From Melieria omissa (taxonomy: Eukaryota > Arthropoda > Insecta > Diptera > Ulidiidae), in the NCBI GenBank assembly GCA_963971225.1, contig OZ020269.1, forward strand, positions 106,029,486-106,093,485: 64,000 nt of DNA. Reading direction: 5' to 3'. Below, piece after piece: positions 30,541 to 44,180 of the stretch. Both the position numbers and the translations under genes were made by a program. Positions within the stretch are counted from its first letter, which is position 1. Every line of letters starts with the position of its first letter. A model generated the notes under the pieces. That model was not told where the DNA came from. It was given only the letters and a program-made list of their open reading frames with translations, and made no database searches.

Positions 30541-33290
30541 ACTTCTGGGCAGCTTCTGCCTATTTGACTTCTTCTAGTAGACTATGTAACCCAGTTCTAA
30601 ACTTCTAGCGGGGCTAAGAAAATTCTAATGACCGCTGATAGCAAATGTGTGACTTCTGAGTGTGTCACTTTTGACGTTTCACAGACTTTTGTAAACAGAA
30701 AAGAAGTCAATTATCACAGAACTTCAAGTAAAGATAAACTTTAAAAATTACTTTTTTTTTAGAATTTTCAATTAATTTTTAAGGAACTTTCAACACTTTC
30801 AGACAACAATTTGCCAAATGTTTTGTTGACTGCACACATGTCACCAAATAAAATAAAGCCTGTATGTGTATGTGTGTAATGTGCCTCTGTGTGTGCCATC
30901 TGGCAATGGCAGCTGCTGTCTGGCGTACATTTTACTTAATGGCAATAACCACATTTAGCCAAATACAACTAGACCGCAAATTGCTACCGAAATGTATGCG
31001 ACGACAGCGACGACGACGACAGCAACGAAAATTGTTGCTGATGCAAAACCACAGACGATTTCGTGTGCTGTTTTATTTACGAAAGTGTACTAAAATTTTA
31101 TTTAGAAAAAAACCATAAACTTAAGAAGCAACAACAACATCTGAACAACCTGAAGCCACAAAAGTGCAACTGGCGGCCAATTAAATTTGTCGAAAAATGT
31201 TGGTGTTACACATTTTTAGCGGCGATTAAATCGAAAATGTGGCAAAGCTTAAAACAATACAAAAATTCAATAAACAAAAAAAACATATAAATTGGAAACG
31301 TAATAGAGGATAAGTCGATGCAGCTGCTGCTTGAGCCAAAGTGGCTGGCGGGCGTTGAAAAAAAATGCGTGCAAATTTCAAAGCTGACTTAAAACCTAAC
31401 AACGCCAAAGACAAAGGAGACCGACGGCTATGGACAAAAAAAACAAACAAAAAATACAAAAAAAAAACCAAAAAGGTAACAAAATTTAATACATGGCAGC
31501 ATTTTACTTAGAAACTTTTTATTTGCCATGCACACACACACATGCACAAACATACACACACACAGAGCCAACAGCTGCAGGCTGCAAATTGAACGGCAAA
31601 CGTTTCAAATTTGTGTGTTTATTTTTTATTATTTTATTTCTATTTTTTGCTTCACTTTTTTCAGCAATTTTTTTCGTTGCAGCCAATTGGAATCTAATTT
31701 AAAAGCGAAATGAATTCGGACCCTAAAAGGATTGAAATAAATTTGGTGCAGTTTATGTGCATTTCAAAACGACGACGACGGCTTCCTTTGTACAGCGATA
31801 TGGCATTGTTGTTGTTGCCTTAACTTCCTTGAAGCGACTAACAAAGCCGGCAACAGCAGAAAACCGAAATTGGCAGCAGGTGGCTTACAAGCAACAACGA
31901 TAACATCGCAATGCAGCAGCATTAAATGTTGTTGTTGTTGTTGTTGTTGCTTTTTAGAGAAATTAAACGAATTGAAGATTAGATTAGAGCCGCCAAGCGT
32001 GGAACGTGGTTTTTGGGGCATTTTCATGCAACCGAATCGAGTTTGAAAAGCGTGTAAACTTGACTTTAGTTTGCCAAATGTGAAAAACAAATTTGAGGGA
32101 ATTTTTCTAAAGTTTATTTTACTTATAAAAAAAATCCATGTCGGCTTGCAATTAAAAGACGATTTGCGTTTGAATGCACGTACAATTGGAGCTAATGATA
32201 TTTTTATTCAAATGTCTGACTTCAACCACAATAAAATTGTACAACAAAAGTGTTGAACAAAATGAGCAACAAAATAGACAACAATGAGAGCAACTAATGG
32301 GCAGCAAAATGAGAAAAAAAAATTAGGCAAAATGAGCCACAAAGTGTGCCGCATGCGACGAACTTGGAAGTGAGTCGAAAAAAGTGTCCAAGCCAGAAGC
32401 AAATCGTTTACTTAGAACAAAACCACGTTTCATAGAATAGAAGGGGACAAAATTGCGCCTAATTAATTCAGCAACTGTCACTGAGTTTGGCTCTCTTTGC
32501 GCCGTTAAACACGCAGCAGCAACACAGTGGTGTTGAATTACAATGCGTTACGGCAAAAGTGCCAAATGCCAAACAACACAACACAACACGCACAACAGTC
32601 AACGAGAAGTTTGCACAAAACAAAAGGAAGAGACAAAAGTAGAAATAGAAGAAGTAGAAATAACAGAACGCACAACAACAGAGTCCTAAAACAGAGACCG
32701 TCGTCAGTGTGTGGCATTAATTAATTTCTTTATTTTTTTGACTCATTCACTTCACATGAGAGGCGACTGTGCGTAATTTACTACACACACACACAAACGC
32801 ACAAACACACACGCACAGCTAAACACAAAAGTAAATGGGCAGCAGAGTGTAGTGTCGTGGCTCGAATGGCTCGAACGGCGCGCATGCGTGCAATCAGCCA
32901 ACCATTCACCACCAACAACATTCGCCGCTCAAGCCTGTCCGTCCCGTGAGTGCGTGCGTGCGTACCCGCCAGTTTTTTGTTTTAGTTTTTTTTTTTTACC
33001 AGCCACACATTGCTGGCCACACATTGCTGGTTGGCCTGTTTTGCTTCCCCACGCTCGCATTTTCATAGCCAAAAACTATAGAAAAATTTATTTAATTTTT
33101 TTTATTTGAAACTTTGCATTATTATTTATTTCAACTCGACACGTTTTTTCCTTCAATGAAACATTAACACGCAATTTTTCTACATTCTTTGCAATGTGGC
33201 AAAATTTTTCATTCCATTGTGTTTAATTGCAACAGTTGAAAAGTTGCTTTTTAAGTTTGTAGTTTGAAATAGTTTGAGTTTTATTGAGAA
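30540..33290. other. Unique non-coding DNA with scattered microsatellites
   Basis: No gene supported. CA runs lie at 31530-31565 and 32783-32830, and (GTT)n at 31926-31950. A GC-rich patch at 32855-32970 ends in CCCGTGAGTGCGTGCGTG, which has the form of a 5' splice site (GTGAGT) following a short exon-like stretch. Confidence 0.45.
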
Positions 33291-33790
33291 GTCCTATAAT
33301 TTTAATTTGTTTTCTAAGATTTACTTAAGAATTGAAGGTCAAAACTTGTAAAAGGCTTTTAAGGCACAACTTCATAGGTGATGTGATCCAGAGTCAGTAA
33401 TTAGTGAATGAGATCTCTTATCGAAATCGTTTAATAGTTTAGTTTTCAAGTTTAATTGACTACTGACTTATCGAAATCGTTTGTTCGTATTCGAGTCTAA
33501 TTGACTACAGTCTAATTGTCTAACGATTATTGTGTTTAAAAAACTATAAACGACTTCACCATTCTAAACGTGTAGAGGAAACGAATTTCAGTAACTATTA
33601 AGAACCAATCTACAGAAAACGACTGTTAAAGACTACTCTAAGAAGTCATTTAAGCTGAATGACTATGGGGAATTAGTTGTTTAGTTAAACTGCTGTATGA
33701 TCATTCAATGAATTGTTTAATTTGGACGACTTTTTAAAACGAGTCGTTGAATCTAGAGACCAAAAATTATGAAAAAGAGTGACTATAACA
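33290..33790. repeat. Weak degenerate repeats with TCGAAATCGTTT and AATTGACTAC
   Basis: TTATCGAAATCGTTT occurs at 33419 and 33469, each followed by a TAATTGACTAC-like block. Looser variants (ACGACT, GACTACT) continue to 33770. The array is too decayed for a firm period. Confidence 0.5.
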
Positions 33791-35790
33791 AAAAAAATTT
33801 AAAATAATTATGAAAATAGTTTAAAATTCTTATGAAAAATAAATATGAAAATAATTATAAAAATAATTTTAAAAATAATTATAAAAATAATTTTACAAAT
33901 AATTATAAAAACAATTTTAAAAATATTTATAAAAACAATTTTAAAAATAATTATAAAATTATTGAAATTAATTATTGAAATAATTAATTGCACATAATGA
34001 AGAAAATAATCGTAAATAATTATGAAAATAATTGCAAACAATTGTGAAAATAATTGCAAATAATCACGAAAATAATTTCAAATATTTTTGAAAACAATTG
34101 CAAATAATTATGAAAATAATTGAAAAAAATTGTGAAAATAATTTCAAATAAATATGAAAGCAATTGCAAATAATTATGAAAATAATTGCAAATATTTTTG
34201 AAAATAATTGCAAATAATTATGAAAATAATTGCCAATAATCAGAGAAATAATTTCAAATAATTATGACAGCATTTTTACATAATTATAAAAATAATTTAA
34301 AATAATTATGAAAACAATTGCTAATAATTGCAAAAATAATTGCAAATAATTATGACAGTCATTTTACATAATTATAAAAAAAAAATTATAATAATTATGA
34401 ACATAATTTTAAATAATTCTGAAAATAATTTCAAATAATTATGAAAACAATTGCAAATAATTATGAAAATAATTCCAAATAATCGTGAAAATAACTGCTA
34501 ATAATTATGAAAATATCTGCAAATAACTATGAATATAATTGCTAATGATTGCACAAATAATTGCAAATAATTATGACAGTAATTTTACATAATTATAAAA
34601 ATAATTTAAAATAATTATGAAAAATAATTCCAAATAATTCTGAAAATAATTTCAAATTATTATGAAAATAATTGCAAATAGTTATGAAAATAATTGCCAA
34701 TAATTACAAACATAATTGCAAATAATTATGACAATAGTCTTACATAATTATACAAATAATTTAAAATAATTATGAAAAATAATTCCAAATAATTATGAAA
34801 ACCATTGCAAATAATTATGAAAATAATTACAAATAACTATGAAACCAATTACAAAAAATTATGAAAATAATTGCAAATAATTGTAAAAATAATTGCTAAT
34901 AATTACAAAAATAATTGTAAATAATTATGATTGTAATATAATAATTATAAAAAATAATTCCAAATAATTATGAAAACAATTGCAAATAATTATGACAGTA
35001 ATTTTACATAATTATAAAAATAATTTAAAATAATTATGAAATATAATTCCAAATAATTATGAAAATAATTACAAATAATTATGAAAACAATTACAATTAT
35101 AAAAATAATTGCTAATAATTATGAAAATAATTTTAAATAATTATAAGAATGTTTGCAAATAGTTATAAAAATAATTTAAAAAAAAATTAATGAAAATAAT
35201 TTCAAATACTTATGAAAATAATTGTAAATAATTATAATTAAGTTAATTATGAAAAATAATTTCAAATACATATGAATATAATATAAAAAATTATAAAAAT
35301 ATTGTGTAAACATAAAAATAATTTCAAAAAATTATGAAAATATTGAAATTAAGTTAAAATAGTTACAAATAATTTCAAGTAATTCAAATAATTTGAAGTA
35401 ACTACGAAAAAAATATCAAATAATTATCAAAATAATTTCAAAATATTATGAAAGTAATTTCCAATACTTATGAAAATAATTGTTACATGATTACAAAAAT
35501 TAAATAATTTTTAATTATAAAAATAATTTTGGAAGATTATTAAAATAATTTCAAATAAATTCAAAATACATTGCAAATACATACGAAATAAATTTCAAAT
35601 AATATTAAAACTTATTTCCAGTAAAAATAAAAATTATTTGAAATAATTTTGACAATATTTACAAATAATGATGAATAAAACTTTTTTCAAATTATGAAGT
35701 TAATTGAGTATAATTATGAAAATTATTTCAATAATAAATTATTTCAATAAATTCAACAAAAATTTATTATAATTATGAAAATAATCTTAA
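33790..35790. repeat. 2-kb minisatellite of 11/22-bp AATT units
   Basis: The array consists of AATAATTGCAA and ATAATTATGAA half-units of 11 bp alternating to a 22-bp unit, with variants CAAAT, CAATT and TTTCAA. It decays toward 35.2-35.8 kb. Longer blocks such as ATTATGACAGTAATTTTACA recur near 34264, 34355, 34573 and 34995, so segments of about 100-400 bp were also copied. Confidence 0.9.
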
Positions 35791-38100
35791 ATAATTTTTT
35801 CCCGGCTCATAAAGTAAATATTGAGCTTCAATTCATGTCAATTCGAATTTTGTGCAAAAATTTTAATGTATGCATTGGTAGTTTCTATCTATTCGATTCT
35901 CTTTGTGAAGCATATTTTATTTTTTTGAATTTATTTATAATAAGTCTGACTGAGTCAATTTTCTCTTTCATCTTTTAAGGCAGCTACCTACAATTGCTAT
36001 CTGTCTACCCGTACATATATTTTCTTGCTTCTTCCTACTTTCATCACCCTTTACAGCACTCTCTTTCTTTCTTGAAAACAGCGCCAATTGCTATCTGTCT
36101 ACCCGCATATTTCGTTTCATTCTTCTTCTCACTCTTATTGCTTCCTAAGGTAGCTAATATTACTGTCTTTCTGTCTATCCATCTGCTTCTAAATATTCCC
36201 TCTTCATCTCACTTTTATCACAAGACTACCACTAATACCACGCAATCTTCCTTTCACAATCTCCCTTTCCTGCTATTTTCTCTACAATCCATCCCAACCC
36301 TTTCCCATCTCTCCAAGGTGATCTCGTCTGTTCGACGTCTTCTCAGCCATCGACGATCTTTCCAGCTTACTCACTACACCTTTTGGCTCATTTAAGTTGC
36401 TGGCCTGCACTTTAATTTCCGAATACAATTTAGATTTAGTATCTGCACTGCCGTCTGCCTTGCCATATAAATTATTATACAAACACACATTGCTACAATA
36501 GCAACAAATAGCAACAATGCCAATTTGGTTTCATACAGAAAAAATATTGAAAAAGAATAACAAAAATAAAAAAAATAAAAACAAAAACAAAACCATTTCT
36601 ATTCTTTAGGCTTGTCGAGAAGAATGAATTTTGGCTGCGGTTATTTTGCGCCGCACTGTGCTTCGCATATTAACTACAAGTTGGTACAATTCAACACAAC
36701 AGCAACAAAAACAACAACTGAAATTCCCATACAAAAACCTAAAAAGTATTCTCCACCAATTAGACAGCAACAAATCGCAGCACATCTAATCAATAAGACT
36801 GTCTTATAATTTTGTTGAAATATTACTTTTTTTTTGGAGAGTTAAAAAGTCAGCAACACTGACTTTGCGCCAATTAGTTGACAGCTGCAGACAAAGCATC
36901 GCTACAGTAAATTTCCAATTTTAGGTGATTTTTGTAGGCAGGTTTATTTTTGCAAACCTGAACCCCGTCAAATGCACTGCACAGCTGTCCTCTAGCCCCC
37001 CCGCTCCCCCTAAATATTCGCGCCATTCGTGTTCTGCGGCTCTGGTTGGCGTTCTTCGTTCGGTGTTTGCTTGGTTCCAGCTTCTTCCAAATGCCGCTAA
37101 AAATTACGGCGCAATTGTTGGCGTTCGCGTGTCGCATCACCCGTCCGGCTGTCTAGTTTTTTGCTGCTCAGTTTTGGTACAAGTGTATTATAGTTGTTGT
37201 TGTTGTTGTACGTGCTTGCCTTTTTGACCAAAACTTATTTTGGTTCCATTTCGTCGTTGCGTTTCGTTGTGTTTCGAAATAGCTATGAGTTCTCTTGGCC
37301 GTGTCGGAGCCGCTGGCCGAACGCTGTCGCGCTTCGTTGGCTCAAGTTGGCTCCACGTGTTGCCGGGTCTACTCGGTTGGTCTACAACTTGTTGGCCTGG
37401 CTGACTGCTTTTCGTTTCTATTGTTTGTGCAGGTCTTTCTTTTTCTCATGCTTTTTCGCCGTTCGCTGTGTCTTTCATTTCATGTACTATTCACTTTTTT
37501 CTTACCACTTCCATACATTTAATTGTTTTGTTTATACACAGTGGATGTCGTTAACAATCTGAAACCGGCATGTCTTTTATTTTTATTACTTTGTATTTTC
37601 CTTTGTGTCATTCCACCAATACATAACCCCCTCCCCTTCATCCAACTGACTGGCCAAAAACCGCATAAATAATGCTGACTGTTGTTTATTGTTGCGCGGC
37701 TTGTTCGACGGTGTTGGCAACACTGTTCTTTGCGCTGCTCTGAACTCACCATAACACACCACGGCTTGCCATACCGTAAGTGGGCAGGAAGTGAAAAGAT
37801 ACACAGTAAGTTTTGGCCAACTCAGTCGAATTATGGCGAAGGAATTTCAACATTTTTGGTTTGGCAAAATAATCAAAAATTCAATGGATGCCAAATTGAT
37901 GTGAAAAAAGTCAGAAAAATTGAATAAAACGGCAGTAAATGTTAACTGCTACACTTATAGATTACAAATTTTAGATTGAGAAGAAAAAAAATGTAATAGA
38001 AGTGCAAAAAAATTAAAGTGTTTGTACTAAAGTATACAAAAAATTCTTTAGAATAATGAAAAAGTTTAAGTTTGCTGTACTAAGGAGTAAAAATGTCATT
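35790..38100. other. Unique non-coding DNA with pyrimidine-rich and GC-rich patches
   Basis: Pyrimidine-rich 35990-36330 holds two copies of CAATTGCTATCTGTCTACCC about 97 bp apart and a third, weaker one. A GC-rich island at 36960-37420 has long frames on both strands but no family resemblance. No gene is supported. Confidence 0.45.
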
Positions 38101-40150
38101 AAAATTTCAAAAATTCGGAGTTTTCTGGATTTAAAAGTAACTAAATCCATTCACAAACTAACTCAAAAGAGTTTCGGAGCACAAAAAATGCTAGTTGAAC
38201 ATGTTTGTCAGTATTAAACGTGGTTAATATAAGTTTCGGAGTAGCTATTGATATTCAAATACGACATCATTTCAATTTTATAGTGAAAACACTTCGAGTT
38301 TTTCGATTTTAAGCCATAAGATGTCATGAAACTGTTTTTCGGAGTCACTTTTTGTAACTTTAGTAGCATCAAAATAGTTTTTCAGAGCAAATTCAGGTAC
38401 CAAATCGCCCTTCGGAGTATAACAATTTCTGTTTTAAGCTTAACTAATTTTCGGAGTCACAACCTGAAACTTTCGAGGCATAAAAATTCTGTTTCCAAGC
38501 TCATTTCACTCAAAACGTCACACTTCGCAGCAGAAAAAGAACTGTCCTAAAACTTTACTGATCTTAGGAGCAATTTTCGGAGTGTTAAAATGAAGTCTGA
38601 AAATCCAAATTAATTATTTAGATACTGAGTATGACTTATGAAATGTGAAAACTCTATTTTAAGGTTCAACTGATTTTCGTAGTTATTTTTCATAACTTTT
38701 AGAATTTCAAAAATTTGTTTTCAACCCCAATTAGCTTGCAAAAGCACTCTTTGGAATACCAAAAATGTTGCATTTAAGCGCATATATTGCATCATCTCAA
38801 TTACAAAATGATTAGATTTAATTTCTCTTAAATTTAGGTAATAAAACCACTTGCAACTAACTTTCGGAGTCTTTTCTAAAACTTTGAGACCATCGAAATT
38901 CTTTCTCAAAACAAATTTACTTACTGAATCACACTTCGGAGTATCATGCCAATGCTAGTTTCAAACTGAATTACTTTTCGGAGTTACTGTCTTTGACTTT
39001 CGGAGTATAAAATGCTTTTTTCAAGTCCAACTGACTTACCAAATCACTTTTCGGAGTACAAAAAAGGGTGCTAAACTGATTTTCGGAGTTACTGTATATG
39101 ACTTGCAGAGTATTAAAATTATAACTGAAAGCCCAACTAACTTTCGGAGTCACTACCTGTACTTTTTGGATTATAAAAACTCTGTCTTTAAGCTTAGTTG
39201 ATTTTCGGATCACTGTTTCTGAGTTTTCGAATTTCTAAAATATTGTTTTCAGGCTCAGCCGATTTTTTGAATCATTGTCTGTGACTTTCGAAGTATAAAA
39301 ATGCTGTTTTCAATTTCAACTGACTTACCAAGTCCTTTTTCGGAGTACCAAAAAGATTGCTTTGAAGCTAAACTGATTTTCGGAGTTACTGTGTATGACT
39401 TCCGGAGTATTTAAGTTATATTTGAGAGCCCAGCTAATTTTCGGAGTCACTACCTGTACATTTTGGAGCATAAAAACTCTGTCTTTAGGCTTAGATGATT
39501 TTCGGAATCACTGTTTCTGAGTTTTAGAATTTCTAAAATGTTGTTTTCAAGCTCAACTGATTTTTTAAATCATTGTCTGTGGCTTTCAAAATATAAAGAT
39601 CTGACTTAAAATAAGATCTGACTTAAATGTAAATATTCGGAGTATCAAAAAGTTTACATTTAGGATCAACTGATTTTCAGAGCAACTATCTGAGATTTGT
39701 TGATTATCAAAATTATTATTAAAATTATGTTTAAGTGATTTTCGGAGTCTTAAAATTTCACTTTAAAGCCGAAATTCAAATGTCAGCCCAAACTGATTTA
39801 CAAACTACAACAAATCTTCGGAGTACCTAAATGCTGTGTTCAAGCACAGTGGTGTTTGCCGTTTCTGTCTGTGATTTTCGGACTAAAAAAATTCGTAATT
39901 GCGAAAAATTGTGAAAGGTCACAAGGTTTTTTTCCATTATCTTTTATTTTCAGAGCATCAACATTTTGCTTTTAAAGTCATCTCCTTTGCTTTACGATCA
40001 AAAATTTAAGACGGACAACTCGGTACACAATACTCAAAAGTAATTTCGGAGTATGCAGTTTTGATTGAGAACACTTCCTAAACTTCTTACAAGTAGTAAC
40101 GCCGGCCACAGACTGTTTCAGTTTAAATTCGGAGTCCCCAAAACTGACTT
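38100..40150. repeat. TTTTCGGAGT array with higher-order structure
   Basis: TTCGGAGT or a close variant occurs dozens of times, about every 40-110 bp, often as CTGATTTTCGGAGT followed by ACTGT. A higher-order unit is visible: AACTGATTTTCGGAGTTACT at 39073 recurs at 39370 with its whole context, a period of 297 bp containing about four ~74-bp monomers. In contrast to the arrays at 47-49.9 kb, the motif is mostly a half-site without its inverted partner. Confidence 0.85.
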
Positions 40151-41580
40151 ATAAAGCCAGTTTAACTGTTCAACGAACCTTAATTCGAATCGCAGTTTCT
40201 CAAAGCTAATTTTTACATCATTAAACCGACGCACAACTTATAAAATCCAAATTTGGGAGTCCCAAACCAGTTTTTTAGTATCTATCCTACACTTGGAAGT
40301 TTGAAAGAAAAATAAATTCAAAAAATTTCGAAGAAATTCAAAATTTCCTTACTACTTGTTATCATTCAAAACCTCAGTTCAGAGGTCCCATTGAACTGCG
40401 AATTCCAGCTTTAAGTTTGCACTGTCCTTCGAAATGTTGGCTGCGTCAGCTAACATTGCTCACTTTTTTTTCGCCAAAACTTGTTTTTTCTTCGTTGCCG
40501 GCCAACCTGTAGAATCAACTAGAAGGAATGAACTTTACCGAGCCGGCCGCAATGATTCACCAAGTCAACAACACTTCAAGCTCAAGTCAACGCAAGTCAA
40601 GTTGTCAAAGCTGCTGAGCTCACCCCAATCACCCCCAAAAGTTTCAGCCTAAATTTTTATTATGGCACATTAAACTCTTTGAAAGAGTCAAAAAACTAAA
40701 AATGTATGCACGTAATAACAAATACGCACACACACACATGGACACACACACCACACTTAAGCACAACTAAAATCACACATGTGCGGCGACCAGACAAAAA
40801 AGACCCTTGAACAAAAAAATATATTTTTAATTTATAAGAAAAATACCAGTCAGAAAATATCGAATAACGCAAAAGCTAAAATAAAAGCACAACGTAACAA
40901 CAACAACATAATGGCAACACTGACAATGGCACCAAAAACAATATGCTGAACACAACAACAATAACGACAAATTTAATATAATAACAACAACAACGTTTGC
41001 TCACTTAGGGGAGTTATTTGTTGTTGTTATTGTTATTGTTGTTGCCATTATTTTGGCCATTTCGTTATTATTATTCTAGCAATATTTTGTTGTTGTTGTA
41101 GTTTTTGCTGGCCATTTTTGTGCAAAATCATTAAAATAAACTTTTGTTCTCAGGCTACAAAAACGATGTGTGGAAAAGCAGAGTCACCGTCGTGTACAAA
41201 GGAGCGACGACGAGCTACGGGCGGGTGCGACGCAAGCAGCGATGATTGAAGACAGAAATATGAAAACAACGTCAAAATCAGCAGCAGCCAATAGCAAAAT
41301 TTTTTGGCTAAAGCAAAACTTGCAAATGACAACAACAACAATAACAAGAACAGTGACCAAAATCAAAACAAAATTAATGAATTGAACGAAAATTTAGCGG
41401 AAGGTACAAAAAATTTCATAATATTACTGAACTAATAGAATTTGAAATGGCACCAAAAAATAAATTGATGGCTAAAATAACAAACCGATTTTTTGGGATG
41501 AAAAAGAATTCACAAACGAAATTAATGAAAATCCCCAATTGGCGTTGGAATTAATTTTGTCGACATTGGAACTTAATTGA
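40150..41580. other. Unique non-coding DNA with CAA/GTT microsatellites
   Basis: No gene supported. CAA/GTT runs at 40895-41110 and 41328-41350 and a short CA run near 40730 are present. Confidence 0.45.
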
Positions 41581-41599
41581 AGGCAACCGAGTGAAATAT

Positions 41600-42560
41600 C
41601 GATGATCGATCGAAAGTGAGGAAAGAGTGAGAAGTTCAGGAGATCTTAAAACCATTCTTCGATGATAAAATTTGTCATTTTTCAAATCTCTGCTTAGCTG
41701 AATCTTGAAGCCATTAATCGATGATAAAAATCACAGTCACAATTTACATGATCGATGACAAAATTCACAAGTCGCAGTCACAGTGATTATCGATGATAAT
41801 ATTTGTCATTGTCTACTCACCGTTTAGCTGAATCTCGAAACCATTAATCGATTACAAAATTCTAAGAAATAGTCACAATTTGACTGATCGGTGACTAAGT
41901 CAACAGTCACAGTTTGGCTGATCGTTGTTGATACAATTTGGTATTGTCTAATCACCTGTTAGCTAAATCTTGAAGCCATAAATCGGTGACAAAATATACA
42001 GTCAAAGTCACAATTTGACTGATCGTTGACAAATTTTACAATAACAGTTTGGCTGATCTTCAATGTTGACATTTGTCAATCTTCAAGCCACCGGTTAACT
42101 AAATTTTGAAGCCATTAATCGATGATAAAATTCACAGTCACAAATTGACTGATGGATGCCACAATTCACAGGCACAGTCACAGTTTGGCTGATTTCTGTT
42201 GATAAAACTTTTCATTGTCTAGTCACCGGTTAGCTGAATCTCGAAGCCATTAATGGATGACAAAATTCACAGTCACAGCTTTGCTGGTCTTTGATATTGA
42301 CACTTGTCAATGTTTAAGCCACCGTTTAGCTGAACCCCGAAGCCATTAATCTATGAGAAAATTAAGTCACAGTCACAATTTGACTGATGGAAGAAAAAAT
42401 TCACGGACACAGTCACAATTTTGCTAGTCGATGACACAATTCACAGTCGCTGTTTGGTTGATATCTGTTGATAAATCTTGTCAGTGTCTGCTCATCGGTT
42501 AACAAAATCTTGGAGCCCTTAATCGATGACAAAATTCACAGTCACAGTTTGACTGGTTTC
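41600..42560. repeat. ~134-bp tandem array with ATCGATGA
   Basis: GAAGCCATTAATCGATGA-like anchors lie near 41707, 41838, 41971, 42108, 42243, 42339 and 42512. Shared blocks are GTTAGCTGAATCT, CAAAATTCACAGTCACA, GTTTGACTGAT and TTGTCATTGTCTA. Typical spacing is 131-137 bp. Units differ by internal deletion or duplication of the CACAGTCACA block. Confidence 0.85.
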
Positions 42561-43080
42561 AATATTTACATCAGAGTTTTGTTGAAACTTCTGGCCATTC
42601 GTAGATACCAAAATTATACAAAAATTATATCCCTTAGATATCTAAAGGTGCTCAAAGAATTTCACCCTGAAGATCATTCAAAAGGACTCCAGTTTTGTTC
42701 TTCAGCTGAGTGATTGTAGTGTGATGGAAATCATTCTAACTCAACTCCAAGATGAATGTAGCAATATTTAATTCCATCTTAAGGAGATCGTTGGAATCTG
42801 TACAACAACAAATCTTACATTAAAATTATGCAAAGTCGAACAACTAAGTAGTTTCACTTAACTACCTGATACGGCTCAAAGTGAAGCTAAATTTTGAGCC
42901 CATTGTTTACTGACAAAATTTGCCAAAACTTGAGTTACAGTTAAGCTTAATCTTGCATTCAGTTTTCGATGATGAAACATAAGTTTTAAAGTCACAATTT
43001 TCCTATTTTCACCTATACCGAAGGTGTTTCTTTGATAAGAACTTGTATCAATGTTTAAGACACAGTTTTAAGTTCTGTCA
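42560..43080. other. AT-rich transition between two arrays
   Basis: No gene. Parts (TTTGCATTTAAAATTATTCA-like words) resemble the next array, so its true start may be earlier than given. Confidence 0.4.
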
Positions 43081-44180
43081 GTTCAGTCTGAGAGAGGCAT
43101 CTTCACTGTTTGAAGATCTTTGAAATCAATGAACAAATTTTGCATTTAAAATTATTCACAGTCGAGCAACTATTTTAATGTAAAGTACTCGGTTTTTTCA
43201 GACTTTTCTCAACTGATCTTTGCAATGATCCTCAGTCCAACAAAGAGCAAAGGGATCTTTCAGTTCCGCCTTCCTTAGTTCTAGTTCGGCTTAGATTTTG
43301 CCTCTCTGCGTTAGTCTACAATTATTATGAGAATTTAAAGGTTTTCACATATTGAACCATTGAGCGCTCAAATCACTCGAATCAAGCGTGAACGACCTTA
43401 AAATCTAACCATGTATATCTTTTGAAGATCTTTGAAATCAATGAGCAAACTTTGCATTACAAATTTTTCACAGTCGAGCAACTTTTTGAACCTGGGAACT
43501 CAATCCTTTCGAAGACTTTTCTCAACTGAACTTTGCAATGATCCTCAGTCCAACAAAGAGCAAAGTGATCTTTCAATTCGACTTAGATTTTGCTTCTCTG
43601 CCAAACTCTACAATTATTATTTAAGTTCAAAGCTTTTCACTCGATTGAAGCGTGAACGAGCTTAAGATCTACCAACGTTTATCTTTTGAAAGTCTTTGAG
43701 AAATCAATGAGTAAATCTTGTGTTACAAATTATTCACAGTCGAGCAACTTTTTTAACCTAGTAACTTGATCCTTTTAAAGACTTTTCTCAACTGATATTT
43801 GTAATGATCCTTAGTCCAACAAAGAGCAAAGTGATCTTTCAGTTTAGCTTAGATTTTGATTCTCTGCGTTAGTCTACAATTATTATGGAACTTTTGTATT
43901 TTAAATTATTCACAATGGAGCAATTTTTTGAACTGAGAATCGAGTTCCTAGATCCTTTTAAAGACTTTTCTCAACTCATCTCTGCAATGCTCCTCAGTCC
44001 AAATAATAGTAAAGTAATCCTCTCAGTACTGCAAAGACTTTCCTTCTCTGTCTTGCTCTACAAGTATTGCTTGAACTTAAAGTTTCTCCCAATAAATTGC
44101 CAACCGTCTCATTTGTTCGAATCAGGCATCTATGAGCTCCAAATCTCCCAACTCATGTCCGAAGCGCTTCGACGCTGAAA
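43080..44180. repeat. ~260-310-bp tandem repeat, about four copies
   Basis: GAAGATCTTTGAAATCAATG starts copies near 43112 and 43424, with variants near 43687 and a partial copy from about 43890. Shared internal blocks include TTCACAGTCGAGCAACTTTT, GACTTTTCTCAACTGA, CAATGATCCTCAGTCCAACA and CTCTACAATTATTAT. Confidence 0.85.

Noticed and set aside
36874..37562. Frames on both strands in a GC-rich island
   Set aside because: No conserved domain, overlapping antisense frames, and partly made of GTT runs.
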